Shown here: positions 32,675-41,292 of the stretch, one piece after another
Layout: the number at the start of each line of letters is the position of its first letter
Numbering within the stretch: position 1 is the stretch's first letter
NCBI RefSeq assembly: GCF_024609765.1
Contig: NZ_JANFDG010000009.1
Location: forward strand, 62,001-126,000
DNA from: Shinella pollutisoli
Lineage (GTDB): Bacteria > Pseudomonadota > Alphaproteobacteria > Rhizobiales > Rhizobiaceae
Reading direction: 5' to 3'
DNA length: 64,000 nt
Made by a program: the position numbers and the translations under genes
The notes under the pieces: model-generated
Seen by the model: only the letters and a program-made list of their open reading frames with translations
Database searches by the model: none
Told to the model about the DNA's origin: nothing

Positions 32675-34771
32675 TTGCCCGCCTTCCAGAACCTGCCCGC
32701 CGCCCCCGTCGCGAAGAAGAAGCCCTTCGCGGACACCCGCCACGGCATCACCCGCAGCGACGACTATGCCTGGCTGCGCGACGACAACTGGCAGGCGATG
32801 TTCAAGAACCCGTCGATCCTCGACCCGGAGATCCGCGCGCACCTTGAGGCGGAGAACGCCTACATGTCCGCCGCCATGGCCGACACGGAGGCGCTGCAGA
32901 AGGTGCTGTTTGCCGAGATGCGCGGGCGCATCAAGGAGGACGACAGCTCCGTGCCGGTGAAGGACGGTCCGCACGCCTACGGCACATCTTACGTCACCGG
33001 CGGCGAGCATCCGCGCTATTTCCGCGAGCCGCGCGAGGGGGGCGAGCGCACCGTGCTCCTCGACGGCGACAGGGAGGCGGCGGGCAAGGGCTATTTCCGC
33101 CTCGCCGGCCTCGACCACTCGCGCGACCATGCGCTCGGCATCTGGGGCTACGACGACAAGGGCTCGGAATATTTCACGCTGAAGGTGCGCGACCTTGCGA
33201 CCGGCGAGGACCGGCACGACGTCGTCGTCAACACCGGCGGCGACGGGGTCTGGGCGCCGGACGCGAAGAGCTTCTTCTACACCGCGCTCGACGAGAACCA
33301 CCGCCCGTCAAAAATCTTCCACCACATCCTCGGCGAGCCGCAGGAGAAGGACCGGCTCGTCTACGAGGAGAAGGACGCCGGCTTCTTCATGTCGGTCGGC
33401 GGCTCGCTGCTCGACGACTTCATCTATATCGACATCCACGACCACGAGACGAGCGAGTACCGGCTGATCCCGACCAAGGACCTCCTGGCCGACCCGGTCG
33501 TCGTCGCGCCGCGCCAGACGGGGCTCGAATATGCGATGACGGAGGGCGGCGACGTCTTCTACATCCTGACCAATGCCGACGGCGCCAAGGACTTCAAGAT
33601 CATGGAGGCGCCGGTCGCCACGCCCGAGCGGGAGAACTGGCGCGAGGTCGTGCCGCACCGGCCGGGCACGCTGATCCTCAGCCACATGGCCTTCGCCCGC
33701 CATCTCGTGCGGCTGGAGCGGCACGAGGGCCTGCCGCGCATCGTCGTGCGCGAGCGGGCAAGCGGGAAGGAGCACGAGATCGCCTTTTCGGAGGAAGCCT
33801 ATTCGCTCGGGCTCTCGGGGGCGGCGGAATACGACACGGACGTCATCCGCTTCTCCTATTCGTCGATGACGACGCCCTCGCAGCTCTTCGACTACGACAT
33901 GGCGACGCGCGAGCGCACGCTGCTCAAGACCCAGGAAGTGCCCTCCGGCCACGATCCGGACGACTACGTCACCCGCCGCGTCTTCGCGCCTGCGCCGGAC
34001 GGCGAGCGCGTGCCGGTCACCCTGCTCTACCGCAAGGACACGGCGCTCGACGGCACCGCACCCTGCCTGCTCTACGGCTACGGCGCGTACGGCATCACCA
34101 TCCCCGCCTCCTTCAACACCAATTGCCTGTCGCTCGCCGACCGCGGCTTCGTCTATGCCATCGCCCATGTGCGCGGCGGCAAGGACAAGGGATTCGCCTG
34201 GTACGAGGACGGCAAGATGGCGAAGAAGACCAACACCTTCACCGACTTCATCGCCGCGGCGGACCATCTCGTCTCGGAGAAATTCACCTCCCACGACCGC
34301 ATCGTCGCCGAGGGCGGCTCGGCGGGCGGCATGCTGATGGGGGCGGTCGCCAACATGGCGCCGGAGAAGTTCGGCGGCATCATCGCCGCCGTGCCCTTCG
34401 TCGACGTGCTCAGCACGATGCTGGACGACACGCTGCCTCTGACGCCGCCGGAATGGCCGGAATGGGGCAATCCGATCGAGAGCAGGGAGTTCTACGACCT
34501 GATGGCCTCCTACTCGCCCTATGACAACGTGGCGGAAAAACCCTATCCGGCGATCCTCGCGCTCTCCGGCCTCACCGACCCGCGCGTCACCTACTGGGAG
34601 CCGACGAAATGGGTGGCGAAGCTGCGCGAGAAGACGACCGGCTCGGCGCCGATCCTCCTGCGCACCAACATGGACGCCGGCCACGGCGGCGCCTCCGGCC
34701 GCTTCCAGCGGCTGGAGGAGATCGCGTTCGAGTATGCGTTCGCGATCAAGGTTGTTGGGAAGATGGGGTAA
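32675..34771 (+). CDS. ptrB: Oligopeptidase B (S9A family serine peptidase)
   Basis: This 698-residue S9A peptidase cleaves short peptides after basic residues in the cytoplasm. The N-terminal beta-propeller covers about 70-410. The C-terminal alpha/beta hydrolase has YGYGAYGITIPASFN, AHVRGGKDKGFAWYEDGK and the nucleophile motif AEGGSAGGMLMG, with the acid near LTDPRV and the catalytic His in DAGHGGASGRF. Residues DDYAWLRDDNWQ near the start are family-typical. The start is TTG 32675, with GGAG 7 nt before it. All catalytic elements are present and the length is normal. It appears monocistronic. Confidence 0.95.
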   Translation: MPAFQNLPAAPVAKKKPFADTRHGITRSDDYAWLRDDNWQAMFKNPSILDPEIRAHLEAENAYMSAAMADTEALQKVLFAEMRGRIKEDDSSVPVKDGPHAYGTSYVTGGEHPRYFREPREGGERTVLLDGDREAAGKGYFRLAGLDHSRDHALGIWGYDDKGSEYFTLKVRDLATGEDRHDVVVNTGGDGVWAPDAKSFFYTALDENHRPSKIFHHILGEPQEKDRLVYEEKDAGFFMSVGGSLLDDFIYIDIHDHETSEYRLIPTKDLLADPVVVAPRQTGLEYAMTEGGDVFYILTNADGAKDFKIMEAPVATPERENWREVVPHRPGTLILSHMAFARHLVRLERHEGLPRIVVRERASGKEHEIAFSEEAYSLGLSGAAEYDTDVIRFSYSSMTTPSQLFDYDMATRERTLLKTQEVPSGHDPDDYVTRRVFAPAPDGERVPVTLLYRKDTALDGTAPCLLYGYGAYGITIPASFNTNCLSLADRGFVYAIAHVRGGKDKGFAWYEDGKMAKKTNTFTDFIAAADHLVSEKFTSHDRIVAEGGSAGGMLMGAVANMAPEKFGGIIAAVPFVDVLSTMLDDTLPLTPPEWPEWGNPIESREFYDLMASYSPYDNVAEKPYPAILALSGLTDPRVTYWEPTKWVAKLREKTTGSAPILLRTNMDAGHGGASGRFQRLEEIAFEYAFAIKVVGKMG

Positions 34772-34780
34772 GGCCGCTTT

Positions 34781-34802
34781 CCCCCCTCTGCCCTGCCGGC
34801 CG
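34781..34802. repeat. Solo fragment of a subfamily A arm
   Basis: CCCCCCTCTGCCCTGCCGGC, 10 bp after the ptrB stop, matches only the outer arm of subfamily A; the inner palindrome and other half are missing. Confidence 0.7.
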
Positions 34803-34825
34803 TTGGAATTGCGAGGGCGCTTCCC

Positions 34826-34953
34826 GCCCCTTCTCCCCGGCGGGGAGAAGGTCGCGGCAGCGGGATGAGGGGGACGCCGAAGGCGCAATTGCGGTGCGTT
34901 CCACCCCCTCATCCGACCCTTCGGGCCACCTTCTCCCCGCCGGGGAGAAGGGG
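34826..34953. repeat. Mosaic palindromic element, subfamily B
   Basis: GCCCCTTCTCCCCGGCGGGG with GCGGCAGCGGGATGAGGGGG on the left; CCCCCTCATCCGACCCTTCG and CACCTTCTCCCCGCCGGGGA on the right. It lies between ptrB and the caspase-fold gene, with the solo A fragment beside it. Confidence 0.88.
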
Positions 34954-34988
34954 AAGCGGCAACGTCGCATCCATATGCGGGCCGCATC

Positions 34989-37016
34989 CTACCGGAACGC
35001 CGCCACGCAGGCCTGCAGGTCGCCGAGCATGGCGCTGGAGCCCTTGAGGCTCACGGTCGCGTCGCCGAGGCGCAGCCGGCTGCCGCGGCGCAGCGCGTCC
35101 ACCACGGCGCGGTCGCTGCCGAGGTCGTAGGCGATCTCCTGCCGCCCGTAGGCGGTGCCGCGCACGTCGTAGGCGCGGCCGTCGTCGACCCGGTAGCGGC
35201 CGTCGACGGCGTGGCCGTCGCGGTAGTCGTAGGACGTGTCCTCGAAGCCGAAGGTCAGGCGGCCGTCGGGATACCAGCGGAAGCTCGCATGGCGGCCGCC
35301 GCCCTCGCCGCGCCGCGCCCGGCAGTTGGCAAAGCGCCGGTCGCCGGAGAAATCGGCGACGACCTCCCAGCCGCCGACCGTGCGCACCTTGCGGTAGGGA
35401 TCGGCCGCCGCACCGTAGCCGTCGCCGGCGTCGTGGGCGCCGTGCGCCTCGTCGGCCGAGTAGGCGCCGTCCGCGTCGTGCGACGCCGAGGCGTGCTCGC
35501 GGACCGGGAAATCGCGCAGCACGTCGCGGTAGCGGTCGTAGAGGCCGAGGCGGCGGACGTCGACGAACTCGAACTCGTAGTCCTCGCCGGAGCGCGCGCT
35601 GCGGTCGCGGAAGCGCACGAGGCCGCGGAAGCTCAGGCAGCCCCTGCCGCAATCGACCTCGTCGACATATTCGCGGGCGCTGTCGTCCGGCGTCTTGACG
35701 GCCAGCGCAAGCCCGTGGCGGCGCTCCCCGTCGATCGCGCGGAACATCAGCGACTGGGCATGGCCGCGCCGGTCCTCGTCGAAATAGGCGTAGATGGCGC
35801 GTTCCTCGCTCGGGCTCAGGTCGTCCTCGCCGGCGACATGGATGCGGCGCTCGGGGATGCTCGCGCCGGTGATGACGTTGCGCAGCCGCTCGTGCGAATA
35901 GACGGTCGAGAAATAGGAGACGTCGTCGCAGCTTTGCGGCGGGAACCAGAAGCGGAAATCGAGGAGCACGAGCTGGCCGTCCCTGTAGCGGTCGGCAAGA
36001 TGCCGGTCCTCGCCGTCGAAGGCGAGCCGTCCGCAGGGATCGTGCCGGTCGTTGGCGAAGGAGAGATAGGCGATGCTGCCGTTGTCCTCGCGCTCGCGGT
36101 CGAGGCGGCGGCCCAGCAGCGCGATCTTGCGCTCGGCGACATAGGCGAAGACGCCTTCAGGGTAGCGGGAGAGGTAGCGCTCGTAGCCCTCGCGGTTGTC
36201 GGCGAGCGCGGCGAACTCGTAGAAGGCGACCTCCGCCGCGTCGGCCTTGCCGTCCTTCGCGCCGAAGGCGAGCCCGCCGTAGTCGCCGCCGCTCTCCCAG
36301 GTCTCCTGCCGGCCGCCGCTGCGCTCCCTGACGATGTCGCGGACGCGGCGGAAGACCTCTTCCAGCGAGGCGCCGGGCACGCTGACGGCGTCGACGAAGG
36401 CCGAGGCGAAGGGGCTGACCGGCGTGCCGTCTTGGCCGCCGACCGTGCCGGGGGCGGCGGCATAGGCGTAGTGCAGGCCGTCGCCGTCCTTCGGGCGGGC
36501 GAGCCCGTCCCCGATGTCGGGCAAGAGCAGGTAGGGGTTTTCGTGCGCGGCGTCGAGGAGGACGACCTTGAGGCCGGTGCCGACCGGCCTCAGCGCCTCG
36601 GCGACCTGCGAGACCGGCAGCGAGCGGCTGCGCAGGCCGGTGCGGGTGCGCCCGGAGGCGTCGACCGGCAGCAGGTAGTTCTCGCCGTCGATCTGCACGG
36701 CATAGCCGGAATAGTAGACGAAGATGACCGGGTTCTCCGCCTTCTCGGCGAGGCGGGTGAAATTGTTGAGCGCCGAGAACATGCCGAGCTGGTCGAGGTC
36801 GTTGACGCGGGTCACGTCGAAATCGGCGCGCTCCAGCGCCTCGCCGACGAGGTCGATGTCGTTTTGCGGGTTCTCCAGCGGCTCGGCGTCCTCGTAGTCG
36901 GCATTGCCGATCAGGAGCGCATAGCGCTGCTGCCCGGCGCCGAGCGCCGGCGGCGCGAGAAGGAGAAGGACCGCGGCGACGAGCGCCCCGAACGCCTGAA
37001 AGATACGTCCCTGCAC
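34989..37016 (-). CDS. Secreted caspase-fold (peptidase C14-like) protein lacking both catalytic residues
   Basis: The protein has 675 residues with a signal peptide (1-27, cleavage after GAG or LGA). Residues about 30-240 are a caspase/metacaspase-like p20 fold: RYALLIGNADYEDAEPLENPQNDIDLVGEALERADFDVTRVNDL and ENPVIFVYYSGYAVQIDGENYLLPVDA. The position of the catalytic His (normally YYSGHG) is Tyr105, and the catalytic Cys (normally LDACR) is Ala157 in VVLLDAAHENPY. The core is otherwise well kept, so this is a pseudo-protease. Residues 240-520 are of unknown fold. The C-terminal domain (about 545-675, GGWEVVADFSGDRRFANCRARRG...) resembles small periplasmic domains of the family. Divergent from the GT25 gene. 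Confidence 0.85.
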   Translation of the reverse strand: MQGRIFQAFGALVAAVLLLLAPPALGAGQQRYALLIGNADYEDAEPLENPQNDIDLVGEALERADFDVTRVNDLDQLGMFSALNNFTRLAEKAENPVIFVYYSGYAVQIDGENYLLPVDASGRTRTGLRSRSLPVSQVAEALRPVGTGLKVVLLDAAHENPYLLLPDIGDGLARPKDGDGLHYAYAAAPGTVGGQDGTPVSPFASAFVDAVSVPGASLEEVFRRVRDIVRERSGGRQETWESGGDYGGLAFGAKDGKADAAEVAFYEFAALADNREGYERYLSRYPEGVFAYVAERKIALLGRRLDREREDNGSIAYLSFANDRHDPCGRLAFDGEDRHLADRYRDGQLVLLDFRFWFPPQSCDDVSYFSTVYSHERLRNVITGASIPERRIHVAGEDDLSPSEERAIYAYFDEDRRGHAQSLMFRAIDGERRHGLALAVKTPDDSAREYVDEVDCGRGCLSFRGLVRFRDRSARSGEDYEFEFVDVRRLGLYDRYRDVLRDFPVREHASASHDADGAYSADEAHGAHDAGDGYGAAADPYRKVRTVGGWEVVADFSGDRRFANCRARRGEGGGRHASFRWYPDGRLTFGFEDTSYDYRDGHAVDGRYRVDDGRAYDVRGTAYGRQEIAYDLGSDRAVVDALRRGSRLRLGDATVSLKGSSAMLGDLQACVAAFR

Positions 37017-37234
37017 GACAGCCTCCCTGACGGCGGCGCACGGGCCATCCCGCGGCGCGTTCCGCTGAGGAAGGAACGGCGGGAGCCGCCCGCTTATTCA
37101 GCAAGTCGTGATTTTCCGTCGCCGCCGGGATTAAGAGACCTTCAACGAAACTGTACGAGTGTGCGGTGAGAGGTTGGTCCGGCCCGCCGTCCGTCGAGGA
37201 CCGGCGGGATCGGGCGTGGAAAGGGTTTCTGAGA

Positions 37235-38047
37235 ATGTCCCGCGTCGAGGCTGCACCGAAGGTCTATGTCGTGTCCCTGGCGCGCATGCCGGAGCGCAGG
37301 AAGGCCATCGCCGAGCAGCTCGCGCGCCACGGCGTCGACTTCACCATCGTCGACGCGGTGGACGCCCGGCAGGCCGATCCGCAATGGCTGCGCGAGCAGG
37401 TGGACGAGGCGGCGATCCTGCGCAATGCGGGCCGCGCCCTGTCGCCGCCGGAGATCGGCTGCGCGCTGTCGCACCGGCTGATCTACCGCGAGATCGTCGA
37501 GAAGGGCGAATGCGGCGCGCTGGTGCTGGAGGACGACGTGACGCTGCCGCCGCAATTTTCCGAGGCGCTCGCCTATTTCCGCAAGGCCGGCCCGGCGCTC
37601 GCCGACCGCTGGGCGGTCTACCAGCTCGGCTGGTCCTGGGTGACCGTGCTGATCCTGAGATTGCGCACGGCGACGCGCGTCGGCCCGCGCGTCCGCTTCG
37701 CCGAGCGCATCCGCTGGCTGTCGCCCGAGGTCTGGGGGACGTTCGGCTATTACATTACCCGCCGGGCGGCGAGCGAGATCCTCGTCTCGCCGAAGGCGGA
37801 GACCTTCGCGGACCACTGGTCGCTCTGGGAAAGGCGCGCGCAGGGAACGATCTATATCTCCTCGCCGCAGACCGTCGTCCACCCGCCGATCAGCCAAGGC
37901 AGCGAGATCCAGGATGCGCGCTCCGAGCTTGTGGATGCCACGAAGGGCATCGACGTCTGGTGGCGCCGCCTCTACGACCGCCAGAAGGGCCGCGCCATCG
38001 GCTGGAGCATGAAGCTCATCCGCCCGCTCGCCCAGCGCATCCTGTGA
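37235..38047 (+). CDS. Glycosyltransferase family 25 protein
   Basis: The protein has 270 residues from ATG 37235 (MSRVEAAPKVYVVSLARMPERR). GT25 features are KVYVVSLARMPERRKAIAEQLARHGVDFTIVDAVD, ALSPPEIGCALSHRLIYREIVEKGECGALVLEDDVTLPP (the EDD nucleotide-sugar/metal motif), and GTFGYYITRRAASEIL with a late DHWSLW. GT25 enzymes transfer galactose-type sugars to LPS or other glycans. The next gene (CelD-type acetyltransferase) starts 4 bp after it, so the pair probably modifies a surface polysaccharide. Acceptor and sugar are unknown. Confidence 0.9.
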   Translation: MSRVEAAPKVYVVSLARMPERRKAIAEQLARHGVDFTIVDAVDARQADPQWLREQVDEAAILRNAGRALSPPEIGCALSHRLIYREIVEKGECGALVLEDDVTLPPQFSEALAYFRKAGPALADRWAVYQLGWSWVTVLILRLRTATRVGPRVRFAERIRWLSPEVWGTFGYYITRRAASEILVSPKAETFADHWSLWERRAQGTIYISSPQTVVHPPISQGSEIQDARSELVDATKGIDVWWRRLYDRQKGRAIGWSMKLIRPLAQRIL

Positions 38048-38051
38048 CGCC

Positions 38052-39257
38052 ATGACCGGCGCGCCCTCCCGCAAGCTCCCCTCCCCGCCGGTCGCAGAGG
38101 CCGGGCCGGTGCTGCGCGTGCTCGCCGACGCGGCCGCGATGGACGCCGCCGCCGCGGCCTGGCAGGCGCTGGAGCGGCGCGCCGCCGACGGGCTCGGCTA
38201 CTTCCAGGGCTTCGACTGGTGCCGCAAGTGGATCGCCGCCTTCGGCGGGGAGCGCCTGCGGCCGGAGATCCGCACCGTCTGGCAGGACGGGCGGCTCGTC
38301 GCGCTCTGGCCGCTGATGCGCGAGGACGGCCGCATCCGCCGCCTCGTCCCGCTCGGCGCGCCGCACACGCAATATGCCGGCCTGCTCGTCGACCCCGCGC
38401 TCGACGCCCGGGCGCTCGATGCGGTCCGCGCCCTTCTCGGCGACGGCCTCACGGCGGGCGGCCACGACCTCGCCCTCCTCGAGAGCGTGCCGGAGGGCTC
38501 GCCGCTCGCCGCCCTGCTTGCGGCCCATCCGCCGCTTGCCGGCAAGACGGACGCGGCGGCGATGCTCGATCTGTCCGCCTTCGGCTCGGCCGACGGCTAC
38601 ACGGCCGCGCTCAGCAAGACGCAGCGGCGCAACCGCAACCGGCGGCGCAACCTGCTGTCGCGCACGGGAGCGCTTTCCTTCGAGGTGCTGTTTCCCGGCG
38701 ATCCGGGCTTTGCGCCGGCGCTTGCCGAATGCCTGCGCCTGAAGCGCGAATGGCTGCGCGAGACGGGCCGGCTCAGCATCGGCCTCGGCCAGGCGGGCGT
38801 CGACGGCTTCCTCGCCTCGCTTACCGGCAGCCGGCAGGCGCGCGCGGGCGCCTGCCTCTCGGTGCTCTCCGCCGGCGGGCGGCTTGCGGCGGGCGAGCTC
38901 GGCTTCCTCCACCACGGCCACTACTACGCCTATCTCGGCGCCTTCGACTGGGCGCTGCGCGAGGCCTCGCCCGGCAAGGTGCAGATGGACATGACCGTCG
39001 CCTGGCTGATCGGCGAGGGCGTCTCCACCTACGACCTCCTCGGCAACGCCGCCGACTACAAGGAGGCCTGGAGCAACCGGACGCTGCGGCTCGATACCTA
39101 TGCCGTGCCGGCGAACCTCACCGGCCGGGCCTATGCGGGGCTGTGGACGGCGCGGCTCAGGCCCGGGCTGAAGCGGCTCTACGAATCGATGCCGCACACG
39201 CTGCGCCGGCTCGCGCAATTCGGCCAGAGCCTCGGCCTCGTGGTGATGATCGCCTGA
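38052..39257 (+). CDS. CelD/BcsL-type GNAT acyltransferase
   Basis: This 401-residue protein of the Acetyltransf_6/CelD group has ADGLGYFQGFDWCRKWIAAFGGERLRPEIRTVWQDGRLVALWPLMRE and a C-terminal GNAT-like half with TGRLSIGLG...LAAGELGFLHHGHYYAYLGAFDWALREASPGKVQMDMTVAWLIGEGVSTYDLLGNAADYKEAWSNRTLRLDTYAVP. Such proteins act near cellulose or surface-polysaccharide synthesis. It follows the GT25 gene by 4 bp. No signal peptide; cytoplasmic. The precise acyl acceptor is unknown. Confidence 0.85.
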   Translation: MTGAPSRKLPSPPVAEAGPVLRVLADAAAMDAAAAAWQALERRAADGLGYFQGFDWCRKWIAAFGGERLRPEIRTVWQDGRLVALWPLMREDGRIRRLVPLGAPHTQYAGLLVDPALDARALDAVRALLGDGLTAGGHDLALLESVPEGSPLAALLAAHPPLAGKTDAAAMLDLSAFGSADGYTAALSKTQRRNRNRRRNLLSRTGALSFEVLFPGDPGFAPALAECLRLKREWLRETGRLSIGLGQAGVDGFLASLTGSRQARAGACLSVLSAGGRLAAGELGFLHHGHYYAYLGAFDWALREASPGKVQMDMTVAWLIGEGVSTYDLLGNAADYKEAWSNRTLRLDTYAVPANLTGRAYAGLWTARLRPGLKRLYESMPHTLRRLAQFGQSLGLVVMIA

Positions 39258-39321
39258 CGCGGGCTTTTTCTTTCCGCAGGAAGACCCTATCTGAGGGAGA
39301 ACGACGAGGGCTTACGCCCTA

Positions 39322-39439
39322 CCCCCCTCTGCCCTGCCGGGCATCTCCCCCTCAAGGGGGGAGATTGGAAAGTGGCACCGCCTCGCCCCCAGCCGATCTC
39401 CCCTCTTGAGGGGGAGATGGCCGGCAGGCCAGAGGGGGT
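39322..39439. repeat. Mosaic palindromic element, subfamily A
   Basis: CCCCCCTCTGCCCTGCCGGG, TCTCCCCCTCAAGGGGGGAGA, a short spacer (about 30 bp), TCTCCCCTCTTGAGGGGGAGA and TGGCCGGCAGGCCAGAGGGG. It is the shortest intact A element, about 40 bp upstream of selO. Confidence 0.9.
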
Positions 39440-39478
39440 ATCGCGCAAGCGATCACGCAACGGAAAGGACGGACGGCC

Positions 39479-40975
39479 ATGGACAATGCGACGACGGACA
39501 CGCGCCCTGCCGCCTTCGACAACAGCTATGCCCGGCTGCCGGCCGCCTTCTTCTCGGCCGTCGAGCCGACGCCGGTCGCCGATCCGCGCCTCGTCGCCTT
39601 CAACCGGCCGCTCGCGGAAGAGCTCGGCCTCGACGCGGACGCCTTCGAGCGGCACGGGGCGGCCTGGCTTTCCGGCAACCTGCCGCCGCCGGGCGCGCTG
39701 CCGCTCGCCATGGCCTATGCCGGCCACCAGTTCGGCCAGTTCGTGCCGCAGCTCGGCGACGGGCGGGCGATCCTCATCGGCGAGGTGATCGACCGCACGG
39801 GCCGCCGCCGCGACATCCAGCTCAAGGGCGCCGGCCAGACCCCCTATTCGCGCCGCGGCGACGGGCGCGCCGCCCTCGGCCCGGTGCTGCGCGAATATAT
39901 CGTCAGCGAGGCCATGCACGCGCTCGGCATCCCGACGACGCGGGCGCTCGCCGCCGTCACCACCGGCCAGCCGGTCTACCGCGAGCGCATCCTGCCCGGC
40001 GCCGTCCTCACCCGCGTCGCCGCGAGCCACGTGCGCGTCGGCACCTTCCAGTTCTTCGCCGCCCGCGGCGACATCGAAAACCTGCGCGTGCTCGTCGACT
40101 ACGTCATCGGCCGGCACTATCCGCAACTGCGGGACGCCGAGCGCCCGGCGCTCGCGCTGCTCGACGCGGTCGCGGCGCGGCAGGCGGCGCTGATCGCCAA
40201 ATGGCTCGGCGTCGGCTTCATCCACGGCGTGATGAACACCGACAACATGACGATCTCCGGCGAGACCATCGACTTCGGTCCCTGCGCCTTCATGGACCGC
40301 TACGACCCGCGCACCGTCTATTCCTCGATCGACCACGGCGGGCGCTACGCCTACGGCAACCAGCCGATGATCGGGCAATGGAACATCGCCCGCCTCGCCG
40401 AGGCGCTGCTGCCGCTGATCGACGCCGACCAGGACAAGGCGGTCGACGCGGCGAACGCCAGCGTCTCCGGCTTCATGGAGCGCTTCCAGGCGGAATGGAA
40501 GGCGGTGATCCGCGCCAAGACCGGGCTCGGAGAGACCGAGGAGGAGGGCGACCAGCAGCTCGTGCGCGACCTGCTCTCCGTGCTCTTCGGGGGCAAGGCC
40601 GACTTCACCCTCGCCTTCCGCCGCCTTTCGGACGCCGCCGAAGGCGACGCGGCCGACGAGGCGCTCGAACGCCTGCTGCAGGCGCCGGCGCGCCTGGCGC
40701 CCTGGCTTGCCGCCTGGCGGGCGCGGCTTTCGCGCGAGGAAACGCCGCCCGGAGTGCGCGCGGCGGCGATGCGCAAGGTGAACCCCGCCTTCATCCCGCG
40801 CAACCACAAGGTCGAGGAGGCGCTGACGGCGGCCGCCGACCACGGCGACTTCTCGCTGTTCTTCGCGCTCAACGACGTGCTGGCGAGGCCCTACGAGGAC
40901 CAGCCGGCCTTCGCCGCCCATGCCGAGCCGCCGAAGCCCGGCGAGGAGGTCACCGCGACCTTCTGCGGAACGTAA
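39479..40975 (+). CDS. selO: SelO/YdiU family protein adenylyltransferase (pseudokinase fold)
   Basis: This 498-residue SelO transfers AMP to Ser/Thr/Tyr of target proteins, a redox-linked role. Visible are GHQFGQFVPQLGDGRAILIGE, QLKGAGQTPYSRRGDGRAALGPVLREYIVSEAMHALGIPTTRAL, TRVAASHVRVGTFQFFA, HGVMNTDNMTISGETIDFGPCAFMDRYDP with metal-binding Asn/Asp, and a C-terminal RKVNPAFIPRNHKVEEAL. It ends ATFCGT, keeping the conserved cysteine that is selenocysteine in eukaryotic SelO. The length is normal and the gene intact. It appears monocistronic. Confidence 0.95.
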   Translation: MDNATTDTRPAAFDNSYARLPAAFFSAVEPTPVADPRLVAFNRPLAEELGLDADAFERHGAAWLSGNLPPPGALPLAMAYAGHQFGQFVPQLGDGRAILIGEVIDRTGRRRDIQLKGAGQTPYSRRGDGRAALGPVLREYIVSEAMHALGIPTTRALAAVTTGQPVYRERILPGAVLTRVAASHVRVGTFQFFAARGDIENLRVLVDYVIGRHYPQLRDAERPALALLDAVAARQAALIAKWLGVGFIHGVMNTDNMTISGETIDFGPCAFMDRYDPRTVYSSIDHGGRYAYGNQPMIGQWNIARLAEALLPLIDADQDKAVDAANASVSGFMERFQAEWKAVIRAKTGLGETEEEGDQQLVRDLLSVLFGGKADFTLAFRRLSDAAEGDAADEALERLLQAPARLAPWLAAWRARLSREETPPGVRAAAMRKVNPAFIPRNHKVEEALTAAADHGDFSLFFALNDVLARPYEDQPAFAAHAEPPKPGEEVTATFCGT

Positions 40976-41292
40976 GGTTGATTGCCGCCGCCGGCGCCCT
41001 AGTTCACGGATGTCCACCCACCGAACGCAGGGCCGGCCTCCGGCGCCGTCCCCGCAAACGAGGACTGACGCATACGGACTATGAGGGTGCCGTTTCCCTT
41101 CTCCCCGCCGGGGAGAAGGTGGCCCGGAGGGTCGGATGAGGGGGTGAAACGGGCCGCGGCGATCCTGATTTCGCTTGGCACGCGTTCCCCCTCATCCCGC
41201 TGCCGCGACCTTCTCCCCGCCGGGGAGAAGGGGGGAAGACGCACCTTCATAATTTCATATGCACCGGTCCTGCCCCAGAGACGGAGACCGCC
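40976..41292. other. 317-bp intergenic region between selO and gcd
   Basis: About half of the region is the subfamily B element at 41096-41236. The remainder shows no gene or clear terminator; the gcd promoter should lie in its right part. Confidence 0.5.
41096..41236. repeat. Mosaic palindromic element, subfamily B
   Basis: TTCTCCCCGCCGGGGAGAAGG, GGAGGGTCGGATGAGGGGGT, a spacer, then CCCCCTCATCCCGCTGCCGC and CTTCTCCCCGCCGGGGAGAA. It lies upstream of gcd. Confidence 0.9.

Noticed and set aside
37133-37147. TTAA-N7-TCAA as a second CtrA site before the GT25 gene
   Set aside because: It has a mismatch in the second half-site and no other support.
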